A DNA stretch of 64,000 nt from JAHBNG01 sp039028975 (GTDB lineage Bacteria; Chloroflexota; Anaerolineae; Caldilineales; Caldilineaceae), in assembly GCA_039028975.1 (NCBI GenBank), contig JBCCHB010000046.1:1-64000 (forward strand), written 5' to 3'. The notes beneath the pieces were generated by a model, which was not told the origin of the DNA, did not search any database, and was given only the letters and a program-made list of their open reading frames with translations. Below, one piece after another: positions 53,578 through 62,583 of the stretch; positions within the stretch are counted from its first letter, which is position 1; each line of letters starts with the position of its first letter. A program made the position numbers and the translations under genes.

Positions 53578-55044
53578 CTACATTGGCCCAATCCGCTCCG
53601 GTCCCCGATCCATGGCCAACATCGAGGCATCAAAGCTGCGCTGCATGAGTTCCAGCTTGATTGATTGAAACTCAGGGTGGTCCCACAGGTTGGTAAACTC
53701 GTTGGGGTCGCTCTGTAAATCATAAAGTTCACCCAAATTATGGCCGTGATAGATGACCAGCTTGTACTGTCGATCTCGATACATGGTGGCCATGGTCCCG
53801 TCCGGCTGGTCCAGAGCATCGTAATACTCGCAACGCACAAAGTCGCGGTGATGGTCGGCCTCTTGCTCTCCGGTGAGTGTAGGTAGTAGGCTACGTCCTG
53901 TCATATGTTCGGATATCGTTTGACCCGTTAGTTGAAGCAGGGTAGGAGCAATATCGGTTAGCTCAACCAACTCATCACTCTGCAAACCCCTATCAAAGCA
54001 TCCCCGCCAAGACCAGATGAGCGGCACTCGTACCAGTCCCTCATAGAATCGACACCCTTTTTGAATCAATCCGTGATCTCCCAGCGTTTCACCATGATCG
54101 CTCATAAAGATGACCACTGTGTTTTCTCGCTGGCCGGTCTCTTCCAGCGCGCCTAATATTCGACCAAGCTGATCATCAATCAGCTTGATCATAGCATAGT
54201 AGGCGGCTTGCAATGTTTTGGCATCTCGCTGGCCTGGGGCTAGTGTCTTTTGCCAATCTGGACTCGTGGGGGATTGGGCCACGATGGGGCTTTTGATATC
54301 CAACTCGCCTGGATGGCGAGCTTGCCCTTGAAAGTCGATTGCGGCCAATTTTTCTTGCTGAACTAGGTCGCTCTCTCGAAAAATAGGACCAGGCATGTCA
54401 GCTGGGTCAAACTGATCTCGATAAGCTTTGGGTGGGTTGAAGGGGGGATGCGGATCATAGATGTTGACGCTGGCTAACCACGGCTGGGACGGATCCCGCT
54501 CCTCTTTGATGAAGTCAATGGTCTTTTCGGCACACCAAGTAGTTTGGTGCAGCTCGGCCGGAACGCCATCCAGACTTTCCGTCAGTTCTCCCAATACATA
54601 GCCTTTTTCCCGCACCCAATCCGCATAGTCGTGACCGTTGGGCCAATCGTCGCGCGGGGCGTGGCTGTACTGCCAGTATCGGTAGCCGTCGTCAACCCTC
54701 TTTTCGATGCGCTTGTAGGCACTAGTGAGGTGAAGCTTGCCGATCAAGCCACAGTCATACCCGAGATCCGCCAACTGTTTAGTGATCAAAGGCGGTCTGT
54801 TGGGATACCAGTCTAACCCATTACCGTTTACGTGAACTGCGCTGGCATAGGTGCCGCTGAGAAAGCTTGCTCGGCTCGGTGTGCAGATGGGGCTTTGACA
54901 GTAGGCATGGGTAAAGGCGACGCCTTCATCCACCAGACGATCGATGTTGGGTGTAGAGACGTAGGGATTGCCCAATGCACCGATGGTATCAAAGCGTTGC
55001 TGATCTGTGCAGATCCAGAGAATATTGGGAAGGGAAGTGCTCAT
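53578..55044 (-). CDS. Sulfatase (formylglycine type)
   Basis: A 488-residue type I sulfatase. It has the metal-binding start PNILWICTDQQR and the modification site CTPSRASFLSG, in which Cys54 of CxPSR is turned to formylglycine. DHGETLGDH gives further metal ligands. It has no signal peptide, so it may be cytoplasmic. It removes sulfate esters; the substrate is unknown and could be a sulfated glycan. The activating enzyme is not in the window. AAGGAG precedes the ATG. Confidence 0.9.
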   Translation of the reverse strand: MSTSLPNILWICTDQQRFDTIGALGNPYVSTPNIDRLVDEGVAFTHAYCQSPICTPSRASFLSGTYASAVHVNGNGLDWYPNRPPLITKQLADLGYDCGLIGKLHLTSAYKRIEKRVDDGYRYWQYSHAPRDDWPNGHDYADWVREKGYVLGELTESLDGVPAELHQTTWCAEKTIDFIKEERDPSQPWLASVNIYDPHPPFNPPKAYRDQFDPADMPGPIFRESDLVQQEKLAAIDFQGQARHPGELDIKSPIVAQSPTSPDWQKTLAPGQRDAKTLQAAYYAMIKLIDDQLGRILGALEETGQRENTVVIFMSDHGETLGDHGLIQKGCRFYEGLVRVPLIWSWRGCFDRGLQSDELVELTDIAPTLLQLTGQTISEHMTGRSLLPTLTGEQEADHHRDFVRCEYYDALDQPDGTMATMYRDRQYKLVIYHGHNLGELYDLQSDPNEFTNLWDHPEFQSIKLELMQRSFDASMLAMDRGPERIGPM

Positions 55045-55083
55045 GGGTTTGCTCCTTGCACTTGGTTATTATTCGGGATAGCC

Positions 55084-55785
55084 CTACTTCTTGGCGATTC
55101 CACGCCATGCCCTCTTGAAGGGTTCACCCGTCTCCCGAGCGTTTATTTCAATCAACTCGAGGTTCACATCCGACCAATCTGCCAAAAGCTCGTGCAAATA
55201 CTCTTGTGAAAAAAATCGCATGGTCTGGCCATATTTTTCCAGCACATAGTTTGGCTCAATCTCTCGTTCGGGTGGCCAACGTTCGGAGCGCAAAGAGCGA
55301 TCTTCAATTGCGTTTAAGTGGAACAAAAACAAGCCACCTACTCCGACGATTCGCCAAATTTCTGTAAATAATGATCGCGTTATTTCGTCCGAGAACATAT
55401 GTGCAGCCACATTAGACATGACTGCGTCAAAAGTACTATTGACAAATGGCAGCCTCTGGGCCATATCGCCTACTATGAATTGAGCATTCCTGGTGACTTT
55501 TTGCGCGATAGCTTTCTGCGCCCCATTTGCAATCGCAACCTGCGAGTAGTCGAAACCAATGACATGAAATCCCTCATGAACTAACCTGATTACGTCGTTT
55601 CCGCTGCCGCAACCCAAATCAAGCACATATTTACCCTGAACGTCTTTCAATGGTTCCAAGAACGGATTTGTCCACTGGGTACCCCAATCTAGGTCATCTC
55701 CGTTTTGATGCAATCGTGTATAGCGTTGATCCCAGTGCTGGGCAGGAGCGTAGTTTATGGTTTTCATTCCATTTGAGGATAGCAT
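55084..55785 (-). CDS. Class I SAM-dependent methyltransferase
   Basis: A 233-residue enzyme. It has the SAM-binding motif VLDLGCGSGNDVIRLV, VIGFDYSQVAI as the acidic end, FIVGDMAQRLPF, and FDAVMSNVAAHMF in the substrate region. It has the Tellurite/ubiquinone-type small-molecule methyltransferase shape. A second ATG at 55767 is equally likely; neither has a strong ribosome binding site. It lies between the sulfatase and the enolase-family gene on the same strand and may be co-transcribed with them. Confidence 0.82.
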   Translation of the reverse strand: MLSSNGMKTINYAPAQHWDQRYTRLHQNGDDLDWGTQWTNPFLEPLKDVQGKYVLDLGCGSGNDVIRLVHEGFHVIGFDYSQVAIANGAQKAIAQKVTRNAQFIVGDMAQRLPFVNSTFDAVMSNVAAHMFSDEITRSLFTEIWRIVGVGGLFLFHLNAIEDRSLRSERWPPEREIEPNYVLEKYGQTMRFFSQEYLHELLADWSDVNLELIEINARETGEPFKRAWRGIAKK

Positions 55786-55827
55786 CGCTTAACAAAAGCA
55801 GAGTCTCTATTATTTTCTGGAGCTCCC

Positions 55828-56985
55828 TTACCAATTTGTATATGACCCATCTGCTCGATGCGGATGAGGGGCCTCCCAAAATTTAAATGTTTGACGACCA
55901 ACTGCCTCTTCGTCTACTTCTACACCCAATCCTGGGCTGTCTGGTACCGGGAACCGCGCTCCATCGAGTTCAGGCTGTAACGGAAAGAGATCTTGGTCCG
56001 TGTGCCGTGCCTCTTCGGTAGGGGAAACTCGGACCTCAAGCCAAGAAAAATTAGGCACCGCTGCTGCCAGATGAATCGTGGCCGCGGTGCAGACTGGGCC
56101 AAGCGGATTGTGAGGCATTAGGTCGATGTAATGAACTTCTGCCATGGCTGCTACCTTCATGGATTCAGTTAGCCCGCCTACGTTACAGACGTCAATACGA
56201 GCAAAATTGGTGATGCCCCGTTCGATGTAAGGCTGAAAGTGCCATTTGTTGGATATTTCTTCGCCAATGGCAAATGGAATATCGGTCATAGTACGTAAAG
56301 TTTCATAGGCTTCGGGAGATTCATCGCGGATGGGTTCCTCCAGAAAGTCGAGCGTTCCTGACGGCATTCTCTGGCAAAAGGAAGCCGCCTCAGCGACATT
56401 GAGCCTGTGATGATAATCAATCCCCAGTACAGGATCCGGACCCACCTCTTCCCGTACTTTGGTCAACCATTTTGCCGTCACGCCGATGGATGCTCGCGGT
56501 TCCCATATGTCAGGATCATCACTCTTCGGATGTCCAGGTACGGTACGGATCACGTTCCATCCGTTCTCTAGTAACAGCTTCACATCCTCTAAAAGCTGCG
56601 GCCCCATGGGTGCACCTGTGGTAGCAAAGCAAGGTACATAGTCGCGCTGCTTTCCCCCTAGCAATTGATAGACAGGAACGTTGAGTGCCTTGCCTACAAT
56701 ATCAAATAGGGCAATGTCAATGGCTGAAATGGCCGCGGTAAGCACCCGCCCGCCCTCAAAATATTGGCTGCGATACATCTCCTGCCAGAGCGCACCCATT
56801 CGCATAGGGTCGCGGCCGATTAGGAACTCTCGGTAATGCTTCACAGCGCCAACAACTGCCAACTCACGGCTAGAGAGACCAGACTCACCCCATCCATAGA
56901 TCCCTTCGTCCGTTTCGACCTTAACAAGACATTGATTACGCTGACCTACCCACACAGGGTAAGCTTTGATTTCGGTGATCTTCAT
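55828..56985 (-). CDS. D-galactonate-dehydratase-like enolase-superfamily protein
   Basis: A 385-residue enolase-superfamily enzyme. The metal and catalytic residues appear as Asp190 and His192 (GIDYHHRL), Glu216 (FLEEPIRD), Glu242 (IGEEISN) and His292 (LMPHNPLGP). As I recall, E. coli DgoD uses Asp183, His185, Glu209, Glu235 and His285. Every one is offset by seven, so the dehydratase subgroup is well supported. It removes water from a sugar acid such as D-galactonate. Uronate dehydration is another possibility. GAGG precedes the ATG. An 85-bp repeat element lies 32 bp upstream. Confidence 0.85.
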   Translation of the reverse strand: MKITEIKAYPVWVGQRNQCLVKVETDEGIYGWGESGLSSRELAVVGAVKHYREFLIGRDPMRMGALWQEMYRSQYFEGGRVLTAAISAIDIALFDIVGKALNVPVYQLLGGKQRDYVPCFATTGAPMGPQLLEDVKLLLENGWNVIRTVPGHPKSDDPDIWEPRASIGVTAKWLTKVREEVGPDPVLGIDYHHRLNVAEAASFCQRMPSGTLDFLEEPIRDESPEAYETLRTMTDIPFAIGEEISNKWHFQPYIERGITNFARIDVCNVGGLTESMKVAAMAEVHYIDLMPHNPLGPVCTAATIHLAAAVPNFSWLEVRVSPTEEARHTDQDLFPLQPELDGARFPVPDSPGLGVEVDEEAVGRQTFKFWEAPHPHRADGSYTNW

Positions 56986-57016
56986 GATATTGCCTCATTG
57001 GATTTAGCATACGGCC

Positions 57017-57101
57017 TATACTGCGGTCGATTTGAAAACAGGAGTTTTCCGATGCTCTACCTTAGTAACCAAACTCGTGTTTTCAAACGGAGCTGAGTAT
57101 A
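57017..57101. repeat. Dispersed 85-bp inverted-repeat element, copy 5
   Basis: TATACTGCGGTCG at the left, TTTGAAAACAGGAGTTTTCC, CTCTACCTTAGTAACC at the centre, and GGAGCTGAGTATA at the right. It is very close to copies 1 and 3. It lies 32 bp upstream of the enolase-family start and 32 bp downstream of the pentapeptide gene's stop. Confidence 0.88.
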
Positions 57102-57132
57102 GATATTAATAGTGCTTCGACGTAAAGAGTGC

Positions 57133-57459
57133 CTAGATGTGAATGGTGCCGTCGGGCAAGGTCGTTCCGGTAAGCGACGCTGCCGCACTGAGCTGTTCTT
57201 CCGATACCAGGGCTGCCGTAAGATCCGCTCCGCTTAAGTCTGCGTTGGTCAGGTCAACGTTGGTGAGATCACAACGTCGCAGGTTGGCGTTGCGCAAGTC
57301 TGCGCTGCGTAAGTTCGTTCCGCTGAGGTTGAGGTAGCTCAAATCTGCCTCGGCCAACTCTGCTTTTCGCCGACTAAGATAACGCTGATAGAGCCACTGA
57401 CCAGCATTGACGCGAATCATCATGAGGCGAAGATAGAGTCGATAGAGAAGTCGTTGCAT
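57133..57459 (-). CDS. Pentapeptide-repeat protein
   Basis: A 108-residue protein with about 10 A(D/N)Lxx pentapeptides between residues 37 and 83 (ADLSYLNLSGTNLRSADL). These form a right-handed quadrilateral beta-helix. The N-terminal third is basic and aromatic (QRLLYRLYLRL) and may be amphipathic. The role is unknown; larger members mimic DNA or bind partners. AGGAGCACT precedes the ATG. Confidence 0.82.
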   Translation of the reverse strand: MQRLLYRLYLRLMMIRVNAGQWLYQRYLSRRKAELAEADLSYLNLSGTNLRSADLRNANLRRCDLTNVDLTNADLSGADLTAALVSEEQLSAAASLTGTTLPDGTIHI

Positions 57460-57637
57460 AGTGCTCCTAATCCGGGCAATACCCAGAAATCGAGTAGCTG
57501 GTTCAGAACTTTGAATTGTATAAATGACCTAATTATATATCGTCAAATGGCGTGGGGCCAACAGATATTTCCCTTAAAAGCTGTCTGGAAAGTCATCCTG
57601 GGGAGCCTGCAGCTTGTTTCACTTCTCAAGTTACGGT

Positions 57638-57824
57638 GGTAAAGTGAGATTATCAAATATCCCATGACATAGACGCTACCCTCTCGAGTGACGCGAGATC
57701 TGGTCATCCCCAACGGAAGATTTCTCCTCGTTGCACTCCCTGCGGCTCCGTTGTCGCTTTGCGCCCGTGGCCGATCAGGGCAGGCTCAGAAATGACAGGT
57801 CGGAGATAATCTCACCTTTCTACC
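57638..57824. repeat. Long-spaced inverted repeat
   Basis: GGTAAAGTGAGATTATC (57638-57654) and GATAATCTCACCTTTCTACC (57805-57824) are near complements enclosing about 150 bp of GC-richer DNA. The end arms with unlike interior DNA resemble a non-autonomous mobile element. No reading frame or target repeat was clear. Confidence 0.6.
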
Positions 57825-57846
57825 CGATTTGCCCCAGATATCAATG

Positions 57847-57881
57847 AAGAAGTCCGGCTTTTCTCTAAAGCCGGACTTCTT
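57847..57881. terminator. Perfect 15-bp hairpin after the peptide-binding-protein gene
   Basis: AAGAAGTCCGGCTTT (57847-57861) pairs perfectly with AAAGCCGGACTTCTT (57867-57881) around a 5-base loop. It lies 76 bp downstream of the stop of the minus-strand binding-protein gene. The T-run is short on either strand, but the stem is strong. Confidence 0.75.
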
Positions 57882-57956
57882 GATCGGTGATGCGACTATC
57901 AGTTTGCTATCAGCAGCCGACTCTACGTGAACGAAGCTCTATCTCCCACACCGAGC

Positions 57957-60086
57957 TTATTCAGCAATAAAGAACTGCTCGGTCAGATAAGGTGTCATAA
58001 CGCGTGCACCCCAAACGCCATCTTCTCGCGGGGCATTGCGGAGACGGTCTGATACAATAAAAATGCGTGGTGGTGCAGAGACTGTACCGATGAAGTAAAG
58101 CCCCTCAACATTGAGGCGTTGAATCTCGGTGGCAATGGTCGTGTATTCGTCAACACCATAGGGCGTATTGAGCCACTCTTGGACTAGTTCATAGATCTTT
58201 TTGACATCATCTGGTGGCTCCATCCCGTCTTCACCGTTGGTATCCAGCCAAACACGCCACGGATAGGCAGACCCTGGGCAACAGCCCGTCCCACCCCAGT
58301 GCCACGGTGGCATGAGACGAATTGGATAGCGAGATCGGGCGACAGCTTCTGTTCCACCAGCACCACTGGCGTTACCAATCACGGTCTCGTTGGCCACGAA
58401 GCGAGTCTGTAATGTATCTTCAGGGACGAACTTTAACTCAACTTCAATGCCGATCTCTTTCCAGTAAATTTTGACCAGATCAAGTAGATCTTCAGTGTAG
58501 GCCAGCCATTCCGTCTCCCACTCAAACAGGAGCGAGATAGGTTCTCCATCAGAGCGCAAGCGTACACCGTTGGCCTCATCCCACTCAAGACCCATCTCAT
58601 CTAGCAGCGCGTTCGCTGCATCTGGAGCGTACTCAGCAAAGTGAGAACCCATCCATTCTTCGTAGCCAGGGAATACGGGTGCAGATGGTCCAGTAAATGG
58701 CTCGGCCAAGCCCAGGAAGATATTCTCGCTAATTTCCTCTCGATTGATAGCCAACGAAAGTGCCTGGCGGAAGCGCAGATCGTTAAAGAGTTCGGCCAGT
58801 ACATCATCCTGCACAGTGTAGTTGGGTAGTAGGGCCATTGCATTGGACGAGCCAGCGTTGAGCCAAGTGTATGCTGAGTAGCTTCCACTCTCCTCATTAC
58901 CCTTGAGAACGGGGAAGTCACTAATAGTGAGACCTGACTCGTTGATATCTAGTTCGCCAGCCATGGACATAACCGGGGCTGTGGTTTTGGCATTTTCAGT
59001 CATAATCACCAATAGGGAATCGGCGTAGGGAAGTTGATTCCCTTCCGTATCGACACGCCAGTAGTAGGGATTGCGCTCCCATAGCACTGAATCAGCGCCG
59101 ATATCTGAGATGATCCAGGGATTAATGTTGGGTGCTAACGGATCCCGATCATAGGTGTCGTCGTTGGTACCAGCGTGGAACTGGAGTGCTTGCTGCCAAC
59201 TCTCATAGCCTTCTTCCGTCGCCAGATCTTCGGCGCCTTCACTAAATTCAGGCATATATTGCATGAGGAAATGGGACGGTACAAAAATACGGCTAGTGGC
59301 GAAGACCTCTAATGCCCGATAGTAAGGTGTGGAAAAGGTGAATTCAACTGTATAGTCATCTATCACATTTATCCCCATCAGTTCACCGCCGGGGGTCCAA
59401 CTGTCACTTATATTGGGCGTCAATTCTTCATTAGAGAGCAGATCGTACCAAAACTGTACATCCTCGGTCGTCATATCATCACCATCAGACCACTTCATCC
59501 CTTCACGTAGATGAACAGTAAGGCTCATGCCGTCATCAGCCTGTATCACGTCCTTGGCAGCATTGGGGAAGAAGCCAGTGTATGCCGGATCATTTACCAA
59601 CAGGCTCATCTGTGAATTCTCGGTGAATTGAGAATAGGCACCGGCACCTTCAAAGAATCCGATGAGGTTGATGGGTCCACCATAGGTCCCAATTTCATCG
59701 CGCGGCCGCAAGACCGCTAGGTCAACAGGCAAGCGTTCTTCCACTGGCGGAAGATCTCCACTGGCAACCATCTCAGCTAGCATGGGGGATTCGCCAAAGC
59801 TTTCGATGCTTCCTCCAGCAGCTTCGTAATCCGCCAGGGTCGCAAAAAGGTGGCCATCGTAGGGTCCTTCACCCGCCATGGCACCATCATCACTATCATC
59901 ATGGCCTTCGCCATCCTCATCATCACTGTGTGACTCATCGTCTGAATCACCGCCAGAATCGTCGGCATCCGAATCGCTACTTTCAGCCGCCTCTTGGGCA
60001 ACTGGAGCAGGGGCCGCGCCGCCACACGCTGAAAGGGCCAGCGAGAGTAGTAAGCAAAATACAAGCAAGAAATTCAATCGTTTCAT
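57957..60086 (-). CDS. Peptide-type ABC transporter substrate-binding lipoprotein (SBP family 5)
   Basis: A 709-residue lipoprotein with Cys21 in the lipobox LALSAC. Directly after it comes an acidic low-complexity linker of about 40 Asp, Ser, Glu and Gly residues (30-72), unusual for the family. The rest is SBP_bac_5: DGMSLTVHLREGMKWSDGD, TTEDVQFWYDLL, FRQALSLAINREEI and LEWDEANGVRL. It binds oligopeptides or other solutes for the two ATPases at 61514 and 63155. AGGAGG precedes the ATG. The permease genes are outside the window or encoded elsewhere. Confidence 0.88.
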   Translation of the reverse strand: MKRLNFLLVFCLLLSLALSACGGAAPAPVAQEAAESSDSDADDSGGDSDDESHSDDEDGEGHDDSDDGAMAGEGPYDGHLFATLADYEAAGGSIESFGESPMLAEMVASGDLPPVEERLPVDLAVLRPRDEIGTYGGPINLIGFFEGAGAYSQFTENSQMSLLVNDPAYTGFFPNAAKDVIQADDGMSLTVHLREGMKWSDGDDMTTEDVQFWYDLLSNEELTPNISDSWTPGGELMGINVIDDYTVEFTFSTPYYRALEVFATSRIFVPSHFLMQYMPEFSEGAEDLATEEGYESWQQALQFHAGTNDDTYDRDPLAPNINPWIISDIGADSVLWERNPYYWRVDTEGNQLPYADSLLVIMTENAKTTAPVMSMAGELDINESGLTISDFPVLKGNEESGSYSAYTWLNAGSSNAMALLPNYTVQDDVLAELFNDLRFRQALSLAINREEISENIFLGLAEPFTGPSAPVFPGYEEWMGSHFAEYAPDAANALLDEMGLEWDEANGVRLRSDGEPISLLFEWETEWLAYTEDLLDLVKIYWKEIGIEVELKFVPEDTLQTRFVANETVIGNASGAGGTEAVARSRYPIRLMPPWHWGGTGCCPGSAYPWRVWLDTNGEDGMEPPDDVKKIYELVQEWLNTPYGVDEYTTIATEIQRLNVEGLYFIGTVSAPPRIFIVSDRLRNAPREDGVWGARVMTPYLTEQFFIAE

Positions 60087-60118
60087 ATGTTTCCTCCTGA
60101 AAAGTTAGAATTGATCAA

Positions 60119-60134
60119 ATGAGCATGTGCTCAT
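60119..60134. promoter_or_regulatory. Operator-like palindrome before the binding-protein gene
   Basis: ATGAGCATGTGCTCAT has perfect 7-base arms (ATGAGCA and TGCTCAT) around a TG centre. It lies 33 bp upstream of the binding-protein start and just after the phosphatase stop. It could be a repressor site; a hairpin role is also possible. Confidence 0.35.
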
Positions 60135-60146
60135 GGGGGTTCAGTT

Positions 60147-60899
60147 TTACGACGTGAGAAGCTTATGGCGAATTCTCTCCAGCTCATTCTGTGATACGCC
60201 AGCCTGAAGAAGATAGGATTCAGCACCACCATATTGATCCTTGAGAAACGTAAGCATTGCCGACATTGTCTCCGGGTCAGCAGCCATATTTTTGGTTAAC
60301 TGGGCCTGCTGTTTGGGATCATCGCCTATATCTGCGCGCAGCCGCTCGACCCATGGTTTTAGATGGATCGCGCTTTCCGCGTAATTGGCGATAATATCTT
60401 CATGCGATACCCCGAGTAGTGCCAATACCAAGGCTGCAATCATTCCCGTCCGGTCTTTGCCCGCATGGCAGAAAAAAAGAATAGATCCTTCGGAAGCCTC
60501 TGCCATTACCTTGATGACAGACGCAATCTGTGACGGAAAGTGTTCTAGCGCGGCAGAATAGCGCTCTCCCTCTGTCTTCCACTTAAGCGGAGGTGAAACG
60601 GTTCTGATATGCTCAGGAATGAGTGAAATATGCTGGTAAATAGGCTGCCAATTATCGGGATCCAAATTTGTGAAGGGCGATGGATTAGCTTTCAGTTCCT
60701 CAGAAAAACGCAGGTCAATGATGGTCTGCACGCCGTACTCTACCAGCGCGTCTTGGCCCGCGGGTGTGAGCCGCGCCAAGTTATCAGAGCGAATCAATTG
60801 GCCGCAGGTAACTTCCCGACCATCCTGTACTTGATAGCCACCAAGGTCGCGAGTATTAAATGTACTGGGCCATAAAAGCCTACGCGATCTGCTGTTCAT
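60147..60899 (-). CDS. Protein-tyrosine/dual-specificity phosphatase
   Basis: A 250-residue phosphatase of the Tyr_phosphatase_3 (YopH/Siw14-like) group. The catalytic loop is FFCHAGKDRTGM with Cys144 and Arg150 (Cx5R), and NTRDLGGY is the family's conserved N-terminal motif. It hydrolyses phosphotyrosine or phosphoinositide-type esters. The target is not known; the BY-kinase at 19926 is one candidate in the same window, but far away. AAAGGACC lies upstream of the ATG at a long spacing. An 85-bp repeat element lies 49 bp upstream. Confidence 0.87.
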   Translation of the reverse strand: MNSRSRRLLWPSTFNTRDLGGYQVQDGREVTCGQLIRSDNLARLTPAGQDALVEYGVQTIIDLRFSEELKANPSPFTNLDPDNWQPIYQHISLIPEHIRTVSPPLKWKTEGERYSAALEHFPSQIASVIKVMAEASEGSILFFCHAGKDRTGMIAALVLALLGVSHEDIIANYAESAIHLKPWVERLRADIGDDPKQQAQLTKNMAADPETMSAMLTFLKDQYGGAESYLLQAGVSQNELERIRHKLLTS

Positions 60900-60947
60900 C
60901 GATGTTCGTGGTCCTTTCTGTCCGTCGGGAAAACCTTATTAGAAAAT

Positions 60948-61033
60948 TATACTTAGCTCCGTGTCAAAACCGGAGTTTGATCTCCCGAGTAGAAGCTACG
61001 GATAACTCCGGTTTTGAAAACGACCGCAGTATA
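60948..61033. repeat. Dispersed 85-bp inverted-repeat element, copy 6 (reverse orientation)
   Basis: The left end TATACTTAGCTCCGTG and right end ACGACCGCAGTATA show the element inverted relative to the others. The arms (AAAACCGGAGTT and AACTCCGGTTTTGAAAA) pair well, and the centre is changed (GATCTCCCGAGTAGAAG). It lies 49 bp upstream of the phosphatase start and 3 bp after the stop of the next gene. Confidence 0.85.
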
Positions 61034-61036
61034 GTT

Positions 61037-61447
61037 TTAGGTTAAATTGCGAATTTGGTTGTGCTCTAGCAGCACCTCTTCCCAACTCATCTGTTCAATA
61101 CGCTTGCGGGCATCGGCCAATTCAGAGAGCAGAATCTGCTTGGCTGTATCATCTGCGTAAAAAGATCCTTCATCAAAGAATCGCATCGTCGCATCTATCT
61201 TTTCCAACATGAGAGCAACACCAGAAAGTTTACGGAATCCAAACAGGGTATGTGCCGTGCTTCCTACTTTATGGTTAATTTCCTCAATCCATTCACTGGG
61301 AAGCTGATCGTGCTCTGTAATTGATTCAGCCGCCCGAAAGTGAACCGTGATGTTCTTATCAATGATCCGTCGCCAGTAGAATGAAAGCAACCAGATCAAC
61401 AGGCCGAAGAAGGCAAGTCCACCAACGCTGAGGAGTAATATTTCCAT
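61037..61447 (-). CDS. Small membrane protein of unknown function
   Basis: A 136-residue protein with one N-terminal membrane helix (about 1-25, MEILLLSVGGLAFFGLLIWL). The cytoplasmic part is helical and has ESITEHDQLPSEWIEEINHKVGS and DDTAKQILLSELADARKRIEQM. I do not recognise a family. The ATG at 61447 has GGAG upstream. A longer in-frame start at 61513 adds 22 residues and lacks that site. It sits between the OppF-like ATPase and the phosphatase in one minus-strand run. Confidence 0.6.
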   Translation of the reverse strand: MEILLLSVGGLAFFGLLIWLLSFYWRRIIDKNITVHFRAAESITEHDQLPSEWIEEINHKVGSTAHTLFGFRKLSGVALMLEKIDATMRFFDEGSFYADDTAKQILLSELADARKRIEQMSWEEVLLEHNQIRNLT

Positions 61448-61513
61448 ATGATTCTCCACTAGATGAGAGAGGTGAATAAGATGATGAAATAGAAGATATC
61501 TCCGCTCATCCAC

Positions 61514-62572
61514 TCATTCAACCATTCCGTCTCCCTCAATTCCATTTAGATCTAATTCAGCGGCAAAGTGGCATGCGACTGTATGTCCTGGACGAACCTC
61601 AGTTAGTTCAGGCGTTTCGTCGCGACAGCGAGCTTGAGCATATCGACAGCGGGGGTGGAAATAGCAACCTGTTGGCGGATTGGATGGATTGGGAATTTCT
61701 CCTTCTAGCTTTATGCGCGCTCGCTGTACATCTGGCTCGGAAATGGGAACGGCAGAGAGCAGTGCTTCTGTATAGGGATGCTTGGGCGCAGCAAAGAGCT
61801 CTTGGGTCGGAGCCATCTCAACCAGCCGCCCCACATACATCACTGCCACCCGATCCGAGATGTACTGAACCACGCTCAAATCATGAGCCACAAAGAGGTA
61901 GCTTAGCCCAAACTCAGCTTGCAGATCTTTGAGCAGGTTCAGAATCTGGGCTTGGATTGACACATCCAATGCAGAAACTGGTTCATCGGCCACAATCAAC
62001 TTGGGATTTGTGGCCAACGCCCGAGCAATCCCAATACGTTGCCTCTGGCCACCCGAAAAAGCATGAGGATAGCGGCGCAAATAACGAGTTTGTAGACCCA
62101 CCACATCCATTAGGTGAATCACTCGCTCTTCTAGTTCTCGACCAGAAGCTAACTGATTGGCCCGCAGAGGTTCGCTAATGGTCTCAAAGACTGTGCGCCT
62201 GGGATTGAGTGATGAGAACGGATCCTGAAAGATCATCTGCACATCCCGTCGGACAGGATAGAGTTCCTTGCCACTCAGTTTGGCCAGATCAACGACCTTG
62301 TCTTGTTCGCTGCTTTGTTGATGGTAGAGGATTTCGCCAGCCCAAGGTTCGTAGAGCCGGACAACACAGCGTCCCAATGTTGTTTTACCACAGCCTGATT
62401 CACCTACCAAACTGACTGTCTCACTATGGCCGACCGTCAGGCTAACATCGTCCACTGCCTTTACATACCCCGCATTGCGACTAAAAAAGCTGGACTGAAC
62501 TGGAAAATATTTTTTGAGGTTTTTGAGTTCTAACAGGGGAGTGGACTCTGTTTGGATGTTAATCGGAATCAC
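61514..62572 (-). CDS. Oligopeptide-type ABC transporter ATP-binding protein (OppF-like)
   Basis: A 352-residue ABC ATPase. It has Walker A GESGCGKTTLG, the OppF-type loop PVRRDVQMIFQDPFSSLNPR, signature SGGQRQRIGIARAL and Walker B LIVADEPVSALD. The C-terminal oligo_HPY extension has GCYFHPRCRYAQARCRDETP, a Cys-rich stretch that in this family can bind an iron-sulfur cluster or metal. It works with the OppD-like ATPase upstream and the binding protein downstream. The start is GTG at 62572. Confidence 0.9.
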   Translation of the reverse strand: MIPINIQTESTPLLELKNLKKYFPVQSSFFSRNAGYVKAVDDVSLTVGHSETVSLVGESGCGKTTLGRCVVRLYEPWAGEILYHQQSSEQDKVVDLAKLSGKELYPVRRDVQMIFQDPFSSLNPRRTVFETISEPLRANQLASGRELEERVIHLMDVVGLQTRYLRRYPHAFSGGQRQRIGIARALATNPKLIVADEPVSALDVSIQAQILNLLKDLQAEFGLSYLFVAHDLSVVQYISDRVAVMYVGRLVEMAPTQELFAAPKHPYTEALLSAVPISEPDVQRARIKLEGEIPNPSNPPTGCYFHPRCRYAQARCRDETPELTEVRPGHTVACHFAAELDLNGIEGDGMVE

Positions 62573-62583
62573 CTGATGACTAT

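Larger units (their letters stand above)
57460..57956. other. Non-coding interval with inverted repeat and hairpin
   Basis: About 500 bp. It holds the outer inverted repeat at 57638-57824 and the hairpin at 57847-57881. The inner part, 57660-57800, is more GC-rich and carries AGATTTCTCC and GAAATGACAG, words also present near the 39531 element. No gene was seen. Confidence 0.55.

Noticed and set aside
60948..61033. Promoter formed by the end of the inverted-repeat element
   Set aside because: A TTGACA and TATAAT pair can be seen at the outer edge, but only 10 bases apart, which is too short for a sigma-70 promoter.
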